From Desulfobotulus pelophilus (GTDB lineage Bacteria; Desulfobacterota; Desulfobacteria; Desulfobacterales; ASO4-4): a DNA stretch of 64,000 nucleotides. Position 1 is the first letter of the stretch. Every line of letters begins with the position of its first letter. This document shows, one piece after another, positions 1-8,896 of this stretch. Where the stretch lies: NCBI RefSeq assembly GCF_026155325.1, contig NZ_JAPFPW010000015.1, positions 1-64,000 on the forward strand, in the 5' to 3' direction. Below the pieces are notes generated by a model. That model worked only from the letters and a program-made list of their open reading frames with translations. It was not told the DNA's origin and did no database searches. A program made the position numbers and the translations under genes.

Positions 1-114
1 AACGCCGATAAGAACCAGTTTTTTTCCCTTGTGATCTTCGGAAATCTGTTGAGCAACGGCTTTGACGCGTGTGCGAATGTCTTCTTCAGAAAAAACCGGT
101 ATAAGATCCACCAT
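1..114 (-). CDS. hpt: Hypoxanthine phosphoribosyltransferase, N-terminal fragment
   Basis: The first 38 codons are present, read leftwards from an ATG at 114; the rest lies outside the window. The translation runs from MVDLIPVFSEEDI to the beta strand KKLVLIGV, matching the start of bacterial hypoxanthine-guanine phosphoribosyltransferases, where this strand comes just before the Leu-Lys-Gly loop. The enzyme salvages hypoxanthine and guanine with PRPP in the cytoplasm. It is the last visible member of a minus-strand series (mnmG, fetA, fetB, dnaJ, hpt), separated from dnaJ by 140 bp. The identification rests only on the N-terminus. Confidence 0.72.
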   Translation of the reverse strand, partial: MVDLIPVFSEEDIRTRVKAVAQQISEDHKGKKLVLIGV

Positions 115-254
115 GAAAAATAATCCTTACCACCACTAAATTGTCTCTGTCAGTTTCTGTAAAATCTTAACAGGATAAAAATATCCGGTATCCGGAAGAA
201 AGTCAACCGGTCTACCGGATTACAGTGCAGGTTTCATGTAGAAAAGAGGATGTT

Positions 255-1148
255 TTAAATCCCTGTATCTTTTAAATTTTCTACCAGGTTCTTTTGTTCA
301 GCGCTAAGAGTTTTAGGCATATCTATAAAGACATTGATAAAAAGATCTCCTTTTTCCTGAGGACGCTGCATAACAGGAAGCCCCCGCCCGGGGATGCGCA
401 TACGTGTTTTGTGCGGGGTGCCGGGAGCAATATTCACTTCCAGCTCACTGCCATCCAGTGTGGGAACCCGGATACGGGTCCCGAGCAGAGCTTCGGTGAG
501 CCGGATGCTGTGGTCCATATACAGGTCCTGACCCTCATGTCGGAAGATGGGGTCTGGTACGAGGGATGCCTGAATATAGAGATCGCCCGGTTCACCTCCA
601 AAGCCTGCAGGGTCACCTTTTCCTGCCAGCCGTATTTTTTTCCCGGGTAGCATTCCTTTGGGAATCCTAACCTGCAGCTGCTCGTTTTTATCCTGTATGG
701 AAAAGCTCAGGGTTTTTTGCGTGCCTTCGGCTATTTCCCTGAGGGTCAGCGGCAACCGGTAAATTCTGTCCTGCCCTTTAGCCGGGGCTTGATGGAAGCG
801 TGAAGATCCTTTTCGGCTGTTGTTTCCGAAAAAAGATGAAAACCCGGATCCGCCAAATCCAAACTCCCGGAAAATATCAGAAAAATCAAAGTTTCTGAAA
901 ATGTCTTCCTGGCTGTAGCGTTGCTGGAAACCCGTGGAACCGTACATATCATACTGCTGTCTTTTTTCCGGATCGCTTAGAACGGCATAGGCTTCACTGA
1001 TTTTTTTAAAAGTGGCTTCTGCACCGGGGTCGTTGGGATTTTTATCCGGATGATGTTTTACGGCAAGCCTTCTGTAGGCTTTTTTGATTTCATCGGCGCT
1101 GGCTCTGCGATCCACGCCAAGAAGTGTATAATAATCCGTATGACTCAT
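255..1148 (-). CDS. DnaJ-class co-chaperone, CbpA-like (no zinc finger)
   Basis: This 297-residue protein begins with a J domain (about residues 4-70) carrying the HPD tripeptide at 33-35, which stimulates DnaK ATPase activity. A Gly/Phe-rich linker follows (about 75-115, with [15 protein letters not shown]), then the two C-terminal substrate-binding beta domains and a dimerisation tail. The four CxxCxGxG zinc motifs of true DnaJ are absent, so this is the CbpA/type II form. Length fits CbpA (about 300 residues). It sits 123 bp downstream of fetB on the same strand; no dnaK or grpE is in the window. Confidence 0.93.
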   Translation of the reverse strand: MSHTDYYTLLGVDRRASADEIKKAYRRLAVKHHPDKNPNDPGAEATFKKISEAYAVLSDPEKRQQYDMYGSTGFQQRYSQEDIFRNFDFSDIFREFGFGGSGFSSFFGNNSRKGSSRFHQAPAKGQDRIYRLPLTLREIAEGTQKTLSFSIQDKNEQLQVRIPKGMLPGKKIRLAGKGDPAGFGGEPGDLYIQASLVPDPIFRHEGQDLYMDHSIRLTEALLGTRIRVPTLDGSELEVNIAPGTPHKTRMRIPGRGLPVMQRPQEKGDLFINVFIDMPKTLSAEQKNLVENLKDTGI

Positions 1149-1271
1149 AGAACCTCGCTTTGTCTATCCTTACCGTACTCTTCTCAGATGAATGTATCGC
1201 TGAAAAGATAGGCTTATTTTGCCATATGTCAAGGAGTGTTTTGTGTTATAAGTTTTTGTTTTTTTTGCTTA

Positions 1272-2063
1272 TCAATATTTTTTTAGACGATCGAGGCGCA
1301 AGCGTTCCCTGTGGTCGGAAAGTCGTCTGGCCCCTGCTGTTACAGCAAAAATGGTACCAAAGCCCGTGCTGCCGGCTATGAGAAACATGATGAGAATCTG
1401 ATATTTTACCGCCTCCATGGGGGGGGCACCTGCCAGAATCTGTCCTGTCATCATGCCGGGAAGGCTGACAATGCCTGCCACACTCATGGCGTTGATGATG
1501 GGAATCATGCCGCTTCGTATACTGTCTTTCCGGATATCTGAAACCGCTTCAGAAAAGCGCTGGCCCAGCATGAGCCGGGTTTCGATGATGGCTTTTTTTT
1601 CCCACAGGGTCTGGGTAAGGCGGTCAAGGCCGATGGCAATGCCGTTCATGGTATTTCCGAGAATCATGCCCAGCAGGGGTATGGCATATTGAGGGGTGTA
1701 CCATGGGTCTTGGGAGATGATTACCATAAGGGCAAAAAGAGTAATCAGAAAAGAAGAGAGGCACATGGCTCCTGTGCCGATGCCGAAGCCCCATGGTCCT
1801 GCAAAGCGCAAGGACTGGCGTCGCATGACTTCCCAGCCTGCCGTTGCAAGCATAAAAAGAACCATAAGGCCGAGCAGGCCAGGATGAATGAGCTCAAAGA
1901 TGAATTTGAGGGCAAATCCGAGAAGAGAAAGCTGCGCTGTTGCCCGGGCAGCGGAAATCATCAGCTGACGGCCGATGCCCAGCCGCAGAAAAAGTGAGAG
2001 GCCAGCATTGATCAGAATGAGAAGAGAGGCCAGTGCCAGATCAAAAGGCGTAAGCAGTATCAT
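1272..2063 (-). CDS. fetB: FetB/YbbM-type ABC transporter permease (UPF0014 family)
   Basis: A 263-residue polytopic membrane protein of the UPF0014/FetB family, whose E. coli member works with FetA in iron export. Visible family features are the hydrophobic N-terminus (MILLTPFDLALASLLILI), the segment IPLLGMILGNTMNGIAIGLDRL, the cytoplasmic ETRLMLGQ loop and SLPGMMTGQILAG. I chose the ATG at 2063 because AAGGA lies just upstream and the protein then starts in its first membrane helix. The open frame reaches back to 2279, but that extension is polar and unlike the family. The ATPase gene fetA ends 152 bp upstream. Substrate is inferred from the family only. Confidence 0.9.
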   Translation of the reverse strand: MILLTPFDLALASLLILINAGLSLFLRLGIGRQLMISAARATAQLSLLGFALKFIFELIHPGLLGLMVLFMLATAGWEVMRRQSLRFAGPWGFGIGTGAMCLSSFLITLFALMVIISQDPWYTPQYAIPLLGMILGNTMNGIAIGLDRLTQTLWEKKAIIETRLMLGQRFSEAVSDIRKDSIRSGMIPIINAMSVAGIVSLPGMMTGQILAGAPPMEAVKYQILIMFLIAGSTGFGTIFAVTAGARRLSDHRERLRLDRLKKY

Positions 2064-2215
2064 GGCGTCCTTTCTGGAGTGATGGAGCAGGGCCCTGGTT
2101 TGTCTGACTGTTTCCCCATGAAGACAGTCATGTGAAAAAGCGGTTTTAGTGTTCATGTCAGGGGTTCCGAAGGGTAGAGCCGGAGATTCCATATCGGGCA
2201 GAACAGTTGGTTTTA

Positions 2216-2821
2216 TCAGTAAAGAACCCTTCCGGAATGGGAGAGAATCCCGTTTGCCAGGTAATAAAGGGTGTGACATACGCGTTGCAGTTGTTCCGGA
2301 TTGTGGCTGATCCAGATAAGGGAAGCCCGGGTCCTCTTCTGGTAATCAAATATCAGTTTTTCCATGAGTTTTGTGCCCTCAGCGTCCAGATTGGCAGTTG
2401 GTTCATCCAGAAGCAGCACCTTTGGTTCATTGGCCAGAATACGCAGCAGTGCGAGACGTTGTTTCTCGCCGCTGGACAGACGATGAATTTCCCATGAGGG
2501 CACATCCGGCGGAAATCCCATAAAAGCAGTTTCTTTTTCAGGAAAGGTACCGGGAAAATGCTCACCAGCGGTATGAAGCCACCATTGACTCTCTGCGGGC
2601 ATCAAAGCAACCTGTCTGCGCCACTGCGGTCCTGACATGTCCGTATGGATTACATTGTCCAGCATCAGGGTGCCGGAAAACACCTCTATATCCGCAAAGG
2701 CCCGGAACAGAATACTTTTACCTGCTCCGGAGGGGCCGGAAATGCCTGCGCACTCCCCTGCTTCAACGGAAAGGGAGACAGGGCCAATATGATGGATTTT
2801 TATATTCTGTGCTCGGAACAT
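2216..2821 (-). CDS. fetA: FetA/YbbL-type ABC transporter ATP-binding protein
   Basis: A compact 201-residue ABC ATPase. The Walker A motif GPSGAGKS is near residues 29-36, the signature LSSGEKQRLAL near 116, and Walker B with the D-loop reads VLLLDEPTANLD. The switch His is in WISHNPEQ. Small size and the adjacent UPF0014 permease point to FetA, the partner of FetB in metal (iron) homeostasis. Its start lies only 3 bp after the mnmG stop, so the two are very probably co-transcribed and perhaps translationally coupled. The link with a tRNA modification gene is positional, not functional. Confidence 0.88.
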   Translation of the reverse strand: MFRAQNIKIHHIGPVSLSVEAGECAGISGPSGAGKSILFRAFADIEVFSGTLMLDNVIHTDMSGPQWRRQVALMPAESQWWLHTAGEHFPGTFPEKETAFMGFPPDVPSWEIHRLSSGEKQRLALLRILANEPKVLLLDEPTANLDAEGTKLMEKLIFDYQKRTRASLIWISHNPEQLQRVCHTLYYLANGILSHSGRVLY

Positions 2822-2824
2822 GGC

Positions 2825-4711
2825 TTATGTCTGATCTGTGGTGGGGGATAGCTGCTTTTTTAATGCCACACGGATCAAGGCCAGGGCGGCTGGTGTCATC
2901 CCTTCCATGCGGGACGCCTGCCCCAGAGTTTCAGGGCGGATTTTCTGTAGTTTGCTGCTGAGTTCTCTGGAAAGACCGGGAAGTCCCTCGTAGGGAAAGT
3001 CCTCAGGAATTTTGATTTTTTCAAGATCTCTGAATTTTTTCACCTCCTGCGTCTGTCGCTGTATGTAGCCCTCATACTTGATGGTAATTTCCACCTGGCG
3101 ACGGACCCTTTGGTCCAGACTTTTTTCAGGAGGGGCCAGTACTTCCACGCAGGTATAGTCCAGTTCTGCCCTTTTCAGGAGCTGATCCAGAGAAACGCCG
3201 TTTTTCAGTTCAGGAGACCCTGTCTGTTGAAGAAAATGCTTGGCCTGGGCAGGTCCGATGTGGATGCTGCGTATGCGTTCCATTTCCAGTCGCGTGCGGA
3301 GGGCGTATTCCCGTACCCTTTCTACGCCTTCCTGATCCACCAGGCCTAAGTCATATCCTTTTTCCGCCAGGCGCAGGTCCGCATTATCTTCCCTGAGGAG
3401 GAGGCGGTATTCGGCTCTGGATGTGAACATACGGTAGGGTTCGCTTGTGCCACGGGTGATAAGATCATCCACCATTACAGCCATATAAGCTTCGGATCTG
3501 TCCGGGATAAAAGGGGGGCGACCCTGTATGCTGCAGGCGGCATTGATGCCTGCCCAGAGTCCCTGAGCAGCCGCTTCCTCATACCCGGAAGTGCCATTGA
3601 TCTGACCTGCGAGAAACAAGCCCTGAACAAGGCGGGTTTCAAGGCTTGATTTCAGTTGCAGAGGATCCACAAAGTCGTATTCTATGGCATAGCCGGGCCG
3701 GATTATTTCGGCTTTTTCAAGGCCCGGAACGGACTGGACAAAGGGAATCTGCACATCCATGGGAAGACTGTTGCCAAGACCGCTTGCATAGATTTCGTCC
3801 GTATCAATGCCTTCCGGTTCAAGAATAACCTGGTGGGTTTCCCTCTGGGGGAACTTGACAGCTTTATCTTCAAAGGAAGGGCAATATCGTGCGGATACCC
3901 CTTGAATCCGCCCGGAATAGAGGGGGGAGCGGTCAAGGTTGGCCAGTACGATTTCCCTGTTTCTGGCTGTGGTATGGCCTACCCAGCTGGGAAGCTGGGG
4001 AAGGGAGGAAAGGGTGTTGGAGCGGAAGGAAAAGGGTTTGGGGTCGCTGTCTGCTGTATGCAGGGTGAATCTGGAAAAATCGATGGAATTTTTTTTGAGC
4101 CTGGGAGGGGTGCCCGTTTTCATGCGGCCTAGTGTCAGGCCCAGGTGTTTAAGGCTTTCCGCCAGACCGTAGGATGCAAATTCTCCTGCTCTTCCAGCTT
4201 CAATGGACCGCAGGCCGATATGCACCCTTCCCGAAAGGAAGGTCCCTGTGGCAAGAATGGTGCAGGAGGCTTTGTAAAAGAAGCCTGTATGATCCATCAC
4301 TCCGACGATGCGTCCGTTCTCCACCAGCAGTTCTTCAATGAGGGCCTGACGAAGATCCAGGCCGGGGCATTGCTCTACCACCTGCTTCATGGCCCTGTGG
4401 TAGCGGTTTTTATCATTCTGGGTACGGGTGGACCAGACAGCTGGTCCTTTTTTGGTATTGAGTGTTTTGTATTGAATGGCTGTTTGGTCTGTGATTTCCG
4501 CCATTGTACCGCCAAGGGCATCCACTTCCCGCACCAGATGGCCTTTGGCTGTGCCGCCAATGGAGGGGCTGCAGGGCATGGAGGCCAGTTTGTCAAGATC
4601 AATGGCAAAGAGGCAGGTGCTGCATCCCATACGGGCTGCGGCCAGAGCGGCTTCACAACCGGCGTGACCGGCGCCGATAACAAGTATGTCGTAGGTGGGT
4701 GTATGGGCCAT
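2825..4711 (-). CDS. mnmG: tRNA uridine-5-carboxymethylaminomethyl modification enzyme MnmG (GidA)
   Basis: A 628-residue FAD protein which, with the GTPase MnmE, installs the 5-carboxymethylaminomethyl group on wobble U34 of several tRNAs. The FAD-binding GAGHAGCE is at residues 13-20, followed by the family block PSIGGTAKGHLVREVDALGG. Further conserved blocks are KTGTPPRL, GLFLAGQINGTSGYEEAAAQG and TSRAEYRLLLREDNAD. The C-terminal helical MnmE/tRNA-binding domain (with IKYEGYI) is complete. Length matches the family (about 620-630). The ATG at 4711 has AGGAG some 12 bases upstream. mnmE is not in the window. The fetA start follows 3 bp after its stop. Confidence 0.97.
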   Translation of the reverse strand: MAHTPTYDILVIGAGHAGCEAALAAARMGCSTCLFAIDLDKLASMPCSPSIGGTAKGHLVREVDALGGTMAEITDQTAIQYKTLNTKKGPAVWSTRTQNDKNRYHRAMKQVVEQCPGLDLRQALIEELLVENGRIVGVMDHTGFFYKASCTILATGTFLSGRVHIGLRSIEAGRAGEFASYGLAESLKHLGLTLGRMKTGTPPRLKKNSIDFSRFTLHTADSDPKPFSFRSNTLSSLPQLPSWVGHTTARNREIVLANLDRSPLYSGRIQGVSARYCPSFEDKAVKFPQRETHQVILEPEGIDTDEIYASGLGNSLPMDVQIPFVQSVPGLEKAEIIRPGYAIEYDFVDPLQLKSSLETRLVQGLFLAGQINGTSGYEEAAAQGLWAGINAACSIQGRPPFIPDRSEAYMAVMVDDLITRGTSEPYRMFTSRAEYRLLLREDNADLRLAEKGYDLGLVDQEGVERVREYALRTRLEMERIRSIHIGPAQAKHFLQQTGSPELKNGVSLDQLLKRAELDYTCVEVLAPPEKSLDQRVRRQVEITIKYEGYIQRQTQEVKKFRDLEKIKIPEDFPYEGLPGLSRELSSKLQKIRPETLGQASRMEGMTPAALALIRVALKKQLSPTTDQT

Positions 4712-4841
4712 GGCTGTGTGATGATCTCCTGATTGCAGAAAATGGTCAGAGGCGCTTGGTTGCCGGGTCGTTTTCGGCAGCGTTCTGAAAACATAAAATT
4801 ATAAGGCCCAGTTCCTTTGTGGGTCAAGGGGGTGTTTGCAT

Positions 4842-5774
4842 ATGCGTCAGAATCATGCGCGTTTTTATGATCTGAATACGTTTTTAAGAAAGCATTTTGG
4901 AGAAAGAGTACAGAAAATCAGTGTCGATGCGGGGATGACCTGCCCCAACCGGGATGGGCTGCTGGGAACGGGGGGGTGTATTTATTGTAATCCCAGAGGT
5001 TCGGGAACCGGGGCCTCCGGTATCGGGAAATCTGTTACGGAACAGATTTTGGAAGGTAAACGGAATATGGGCAGGCGATATAAAGCCAGAAAGTTTATGG
5101 CCTATTTTCAGAGCTACACCAATACCTATGCTCCTCTGGAAAGGCTGAAGGAAATTTGGGATGAAGCCCTGGCTGTGGATGGTGTGGTGGGCCTTGCCAT
5201 TGGTACCCGTCCGGACTGTATAAATGGTGAAATCCTGGATCTTCTGGAAAGCTATGTGAAGAAAGGAGTGTTGGTATGGGTGGAATACGGTCTTCAGAGT
5301 GTGCATGATACAACCCTTGGGTTTATTGGCAGGGGCCATGATTTTGCCTGTTTTGAGCGGGCCGTCAGTCTGACCCGCGGGCGGGGTATCCATATCTGTG
5401 TCCATGTGATTTTGGGATTGCCCGGTGAAGGACCGGAAGCCATGGTAAAAACGGCGGAAGTGTTGGCTCGAATGGGGCTGGACGGTGTAAAAATCCACCT
5501 TTTATATGTTGTCAGGGGAACCCCTCTGGAAGAGCTTTATTCCCGGGGGCGTTATGTTTGCATGGAGGAAGATGCTTATGTGGCAGCGGTGTGTGATTTT
5601 CTGGAAAGACTTCCGCCCAAAATGGTGATTCAGCGCCTCACGGGAGATCCCCATGAAGAGGAGCTGGTGGCTCCCCTCTGGGCCATGGAAAAGGAAAGGG
5701 TGAGAAACCGCATTCTCCAACTTCTTGAGATGCGGGGTACGGTTCAGGGAAGCCGGTTTCATGGGGAACAGTAA
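4842..5774 (+). CDS. TIGR01212 family radical SAM protein (YhcC-like)
   Basis: A 310-residue radical SAM protein. The cluster cysteines are C34, C46 and C49 (CPNRDG then GGCIYCN), the unusual spacing C-x11-C-x2-C that marks the TIGR01212/YhcC family rather than the standard CxxxCxxC. Other blocks typical of the family are FQSYTNTYAP, GTRPDC, WVEYGLQS and LPGE. An in-frame TTG exists at 4836, but the ATG at 4842 is better placed behind AAGGGGG (4826-4832). It is transcribed away from mnmG across 130 bp. Members have been linked to tRNA modification, but I do not assign a reaction here. Confidence 0.9.
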   Translation: MRQNHARFYDLNTFLRKHFGERVQKISVDAGMTCPNRDGLLGTGGCIYCNPRGSGTGASGIGKSVTEQILEGKRNMGRRYKARKFMAYFQSYTNTYAPLERLKEIWDEALAVDGVVGLAIGTRPDCINGEILDLLESYVKKGVLVWVEYGLQSVHDTTLGFIGRGHDFACFERAVSLTRGRGIHICVHVILGLPGEGPEAMVKTAEVLARMGLDGVKIHLLYVVRGTPLEELYSRGRYVCMEEDAYVAAVCDFLERLPPKMVIQRLTGDPHEEELVAPLWAMEKERVRNRILQLLEMRGTVQGSRFHGEQ

Positions 5775-5932
5775 AAGATTCAGATAGAATAGGAAATGAA
5801 TGGTTGCTGGTGGGTGGAGGCCCTGCACTACGTAGTTGATTTGACTGTATGGGGAAGCTTTTTTCTGTTATCCTTTCCGGTATGTTTCCCACCCTATAAC
5901 AAACGGGTTCTGCTTAACAGGAGGGCTGTATC

Positions 5933-6382
5933 ATGGGATACAGATTTTTTTTCTGTCTGTTTTTTTGTCTCAGCTCTTCTGCCCAGGCTGTTATGCCACC
6001 GGATTTTTATGCGCGGCTTGCTGAAAATTCGGGCGTCAAAGCCATTGCCCGGGTCGCAGATATTGAAATTCTGGAAAAAAATCGGCGCAGCACCCAGAAG
6101 CGGGTTCGCTTTGAGCTTATACACAGTATGGGCCCCCCCGTTGGAGAAGTATTCTATGGCACCTGTTTTTCAGTGGATTATTCCTGGCAGCAGCCGGGAG
6201 AAGGGGGGACGATTTATTTTTATCCCGTGCGGGGAGTTCTTGTCTTTGTGACCATTGCTGCGGATGGGGGGAGTATCACAAGTTATACGCCCATTACAGA
6301 AAAAAGTGCCGGTCTTTTTGTGCAGAATCCAGAAAGAATCCGTTACGGAATGGGGCGTGCCTGGCTGGAAGAGATCCCTTGA
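5933..6382 (+). CDS. Small exported protein, unknown function
   Basis: A 149-residue protein with a clear Sec signal peptide (MGYRFFFCLFFCLSSSAQA, cleavage likely after AQA). The mature part has mixed alpha/beta character, with phrases such as VRFELIHSMGPPVGEVFYGTCF and TIYFYPVRGVLVFVTIAADGGSI; I recognise no family. The pattern suggests a beta-rich domain and carries a single Cys after the signal. AGGAGG lies 8 bases before the ATG. It is a monocistronic gene converging on dus. Confidence 0.7.
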   Translation: MGYRFFFCLFFCLSSSAQAVMPPDFYARLAENSGVKAIARVADIEILEKNRRSTQKRVRFELIHSMGPPVGEVFYGTCFSVDYSWQQPGEGGTIYFYPVRGVLVFVTIAADGGSITSYTPITEKSAGLFVQNPERIRYGMGRAWLEEIP

Positions 6383-6406
6383 AAAGCCCTTCTCAGGGCC
6401 TTTCAA
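6379..6406. terminator. Hairpin between the convergent small exported gene and dus
   Basis: TTGAAA-A-GCCCT and AGGGC-C-TTTCAA pair as 11 bp around one A/C mismatch, with a TCTC loop. It overlaps the stop of the left gene and lies 54 bp before the dus stop. There is no long T run on either side, so a role as shared terminator is only probable. Confidence 0.4.
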
Positions 6407-6459
6407 CCAGAGGAAAAGGGCCGAAGGATTCTACAGCCTGAGGTGTTGTCTCTCTGGGC

Positions 6460-7512
6460 CTACACCATGAGGTTACCATTGGGAGCTGCGTTGGGTCGGG
6501 GATTGGTGGCAAAGGCCTCGCGGATTCGCATGTGGAGATCTTCGCCATGGGAGGCGGCGCGGATATGGGCATGCATGCGGTGGCCAAAGGGATAGACCGC
6601 CATGACATAAGGCAGAATTTTTTTAAACAGACGCAGACCCCGGAGTTCTCCATAATGACGGCAGTAGCCTGCGTGCATGGAGAGAAGCAACGCTGCCGTA
6701 TCCGGCTCTTCCGATAGTTGCCCCGTTAAATCGGCAAAGATCCAGGGGCGTGCGGCAGCCATACGTCCGATGCTCAGTCCGTCGCAGCCCGTTTCTTCCA
6801 GCATGCGCAAACCGTCTTCCGCAGTAAAAATATTGCCATTGCCCAGAACTGGAATGGATACGGCTTCCTTGATTTTTTGGATATGATCCCATCGGGGAGG
6901 CCGGTTTCTACGGTCCGGTGCTACCCTGGGATGAAAAGTGATGAGGTCGCACCCTGCTGTTTCCAGTTTCCGGGCCAGATCGACGGCGTTCTTCACATTG
7001 TCATCCCAGCCCGTACGAAATTTTACGGAAAGGGGAATGCGTATGGCTTTTCTTACCTTTTCCACAATGACGAGGGCTTTGTCCGGGTTTCTGAGCAAGG
7101 CTGCGCCACCTCCCTGTTTGCAAATGGCGGCAACGGAGCAGCCGAAATTGAGATCCACGCCGAAAAAGCCTTCTTTTTCTATTCTTATGGCCGCGCGGGC
7201 CATAAGATCAGGATCTTCACCAAAAATCTGGCAAATGAGAGATTCCAGCTCTTCGGGCTGCCATCGGAACACTTCGGAAAGGGCGGGATTCTCATGGGGG
7301 AGTGCTCTGGCATTGCACATTTCCGTAAAGAGAAGCCCGCATCCTCCGAAGTGGCGGACCCAGTGGCGAAAGGCTACATGCCCAATACCTGCCATGGGCG
7401 CAAGGGCTGTTCGGAAAGGAATTTCCTTTCCCTGAATAAGAAAGGGCTGACGGAGTTTTTCAGCCAGATCGGGGAGCAGAGATCTGGTACAGGATGATGC
7501 AGGAAGACCCAT
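6460..7512 (-). CDS. dus: tRNA-dihydrouridine synthase family protein
   Basis: A 350-residue FMN-dependent Dus-family TIM barrel that reduces uridine to dihydrouridine in tRNA. Visible are the N-terminal phosphate/flavin strand ALAPMAGIGHVAFR, the TEM block, and the catalytic cysteine in DLNFGCSVA. KFRTGWDD, TFHPRV, PVLGNGNI, GCDGLSIGRMAAARPWIF and a C-terminal helical tRNA-binding domain follow. The usual NxGCP around the catalytic Cys is FGCS here, a common variant outside DusA/B/C. I cannot assign the target position. The first about 30 residues precede the barrel, so a downstream start is possible. Confidence 0.9.
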   Translation of the reverse strand: MGLPASSCTRSLLPDLAEKLRQPFLIQGKEIPFRTALAPMAGIGHVAFRHWVRHFGGCGLLFTEMCNARALPHENPALSEVFRWQPEELESLICQIFGEDPDLMARAAIRIEKEGFFGVDLNFGCSVAAICKQGGGAALLRNPDKALVIVEKVRKAIRIPLSVKFRTGWDDNVKNAVDLARKLETAGCDLITFHPRVAPDRRNRPPRWDHIQKIKEAVSIPVLGNGNIFTAEDGLRMLEETGCDGLSIGRMAAARPWIFADLTGQLSEEPDTAALLLSMHAGYCRHYGELRGLRLFKKILPYVMAVYPFGHRMHAHIRAASHGEDLHMRIREAFATNPRPNAAPNGNLMV

Positions 7513-7990
7513 GTTGCTTGACGCTTTCTGGATGAGAAGGGTAAGATATGCTCAAAAAAGATGAACTCTGTTCCCCTGTTTTTGGGGGAGTCAATTTTTT
7601 TTTTCTTGCTTCCCGGATGCTGCCACCCTCGGTATGGAAAGCATAAGAAACGTTTTTCTATCATGATTTTATCCGGACCATATATAGAAAATTATGCTTT
7701 TAAAAGAAGCCGGAGTAAAATGATAACCTTGCTTTAAGACCGATAGTCTGCCCAACTTGAAGAAAGGGGGCTTCAGGACGGGAAAACGGATCAAAAAGAA
7801 AGGTCTTCCATTTTTGTTTTAAGATGACGGGCTAGCAAAAAGTCAGGCCCCGCCGCCAGTTGTGTCATAAGCTGCATTTTGGCATCAGGGGTTTCTTTAC
7901 GTTGTGGCCCTGTTGGCGTATTCCGGATTTTTGCGAGCCCGGCAAAATATTGCAAGGCCTGAATATGGTTTTGCTGACGAAGGAGGCCTG
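7513..7990. other. Intergenic region between divergent dus and the SUOX-fold gene
   Basis: This 478-bp stretch holds the promoters of two divergent genes. I see a weak hairpin with a CCCC/GGGG core at 7572-7589, followed four bases later by ten T residues on the plus strand. I see no convincing promoter pair. A minus-strand frame without start evidence ends at 7791 (see findings). AGGAGG at 7981-7986 serves the gene starting at 7991. Confidence 0.5.
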
Positions 7991-8881
7991 ATGGGATTAC
8001 TCCGTTTTTGCAGAATAAGTGTGTGCTGCTGGCTGCTGATGATGATGACTGCCGTGGTCTTGGCTGCGGAAGGCCCTGAACTTTTTGTCATGGGCCCCGA
8101 TCACAGTCTGGTACGGCTGGATGCATCGGTACTGAAGGCCAAAGCGTCGGAGTTATACAGCCAGGACAGAAACTTCCCTTCCCCGGAGCCTGTGCTTTTT
8201 GAAGGTGTTTTTATTGTCGATTTGATAGGTGAAGCCGAAGGAAGCGTGACCTTGCTCAGTGAGGACCAGTATGTGGCATCTTTTCCCATGGGCGTGCTGG
8301 CAGACAGCATGGCTATGCTGGCGTGGAATGAAAATGGAAGGCCCATTCCCCGGCACAGGGGAGGGCCTTTAAAAATAGTTTTCGGCAATGCAGCGAATCT
8401 TCATCCTTCTGCCAACGCATGGTATGTGAAGGTGCTGCTCTCTGACAGGGGGCAAGACCTTCCTTTACGGATGATACGGGGACCGGAAACCCATATCTTT
8501 TTGGGGGGGCAAATGCCGGATAACCAGAGGATTGCCAAGCAATTACTCCCGCCCGTTCCCAAGGGCTACCGCTATGACACGGAACGTCCCCGGAGGCAGT
8601 TTCTGAGGGGTTTTATTCTGGGTGATTTTTTGAAAGATCGGTATGGAGCCTTTACGGGTGTTACGCTAAGAAGCCTGTCAGGTCAGGAACTCCGACTGGT
8701 CAGCAGTGATATTGAGGGTAAGGATCTCTTTTTTTTTGGCCTCAATGAAGAGGGGCCTTTAGGTGTGAGCCGGGGCGGCCCATGGATGCTTTGGGTCCCT
8801 GTTCTGAAATATCCTCAGCTGGCAGTGCGGCTGCCCAATCCGGATACCCTGTTTTTTATTTACGAGATGATTGTGGAATAA
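7991..8881 (+). CDS. Exported SUOX/molybdopterin-binding-fold protein, probable partner of the downstream kinase
   Basis: A 296-residue protein with a signal peptide (about residues 1-26, ending VVLAAEG). The mature region resembles the oxidoreductase molybdopterin-binding fold: VTLLSEDQYVASFPM, SMAMLAWNENGRPIPRHRGG and a following KIVFGN strand correspond to the family's 'S.DGY...LL.NG.PL...HGGPLR' pattern. The mature protein contains no cysteine, so the Mo-ligating Cys of sulfite oxidases is missing and catalysis is unlikely. I chose the ATG at 7991 because AGGAGG precedes it; the frame extends upstream to 7904 without support. The sensor kinase starts 15 bp after the stop, suggesting a periplasmic ligand-binding accessory to that kinase (inference). 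Confidence 0.65.
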   Translation: MGLLRFCRISVCCWLLMMMTAVVLAAEGPELFVMGPDHSLVRLDASVLKAKASELYSQDRNFPSPEPVLFEGVFIVDLIGEAEGSVTLLSEDQYVASFPMGVLADSMAMLAWNENGRPIPRHRGGPLKIVFGNAANLHPSANAWYVKVLLSDRGQDLPLRMIRGPETHIFLGGQMPDNQRIAKQLLPPVPKGYRYDTERPRRQFLRGFILGDFLKDRYGAFTGVTLRSLSGQELRLVSSDIEGKDLFFFGLNEEGPLGVSRGGPWMLWVPVLKYPQLAVRLPNPDTLFFIYEMIVE

Positions 8882-8896
8882 AAAGGGAGATACCTG

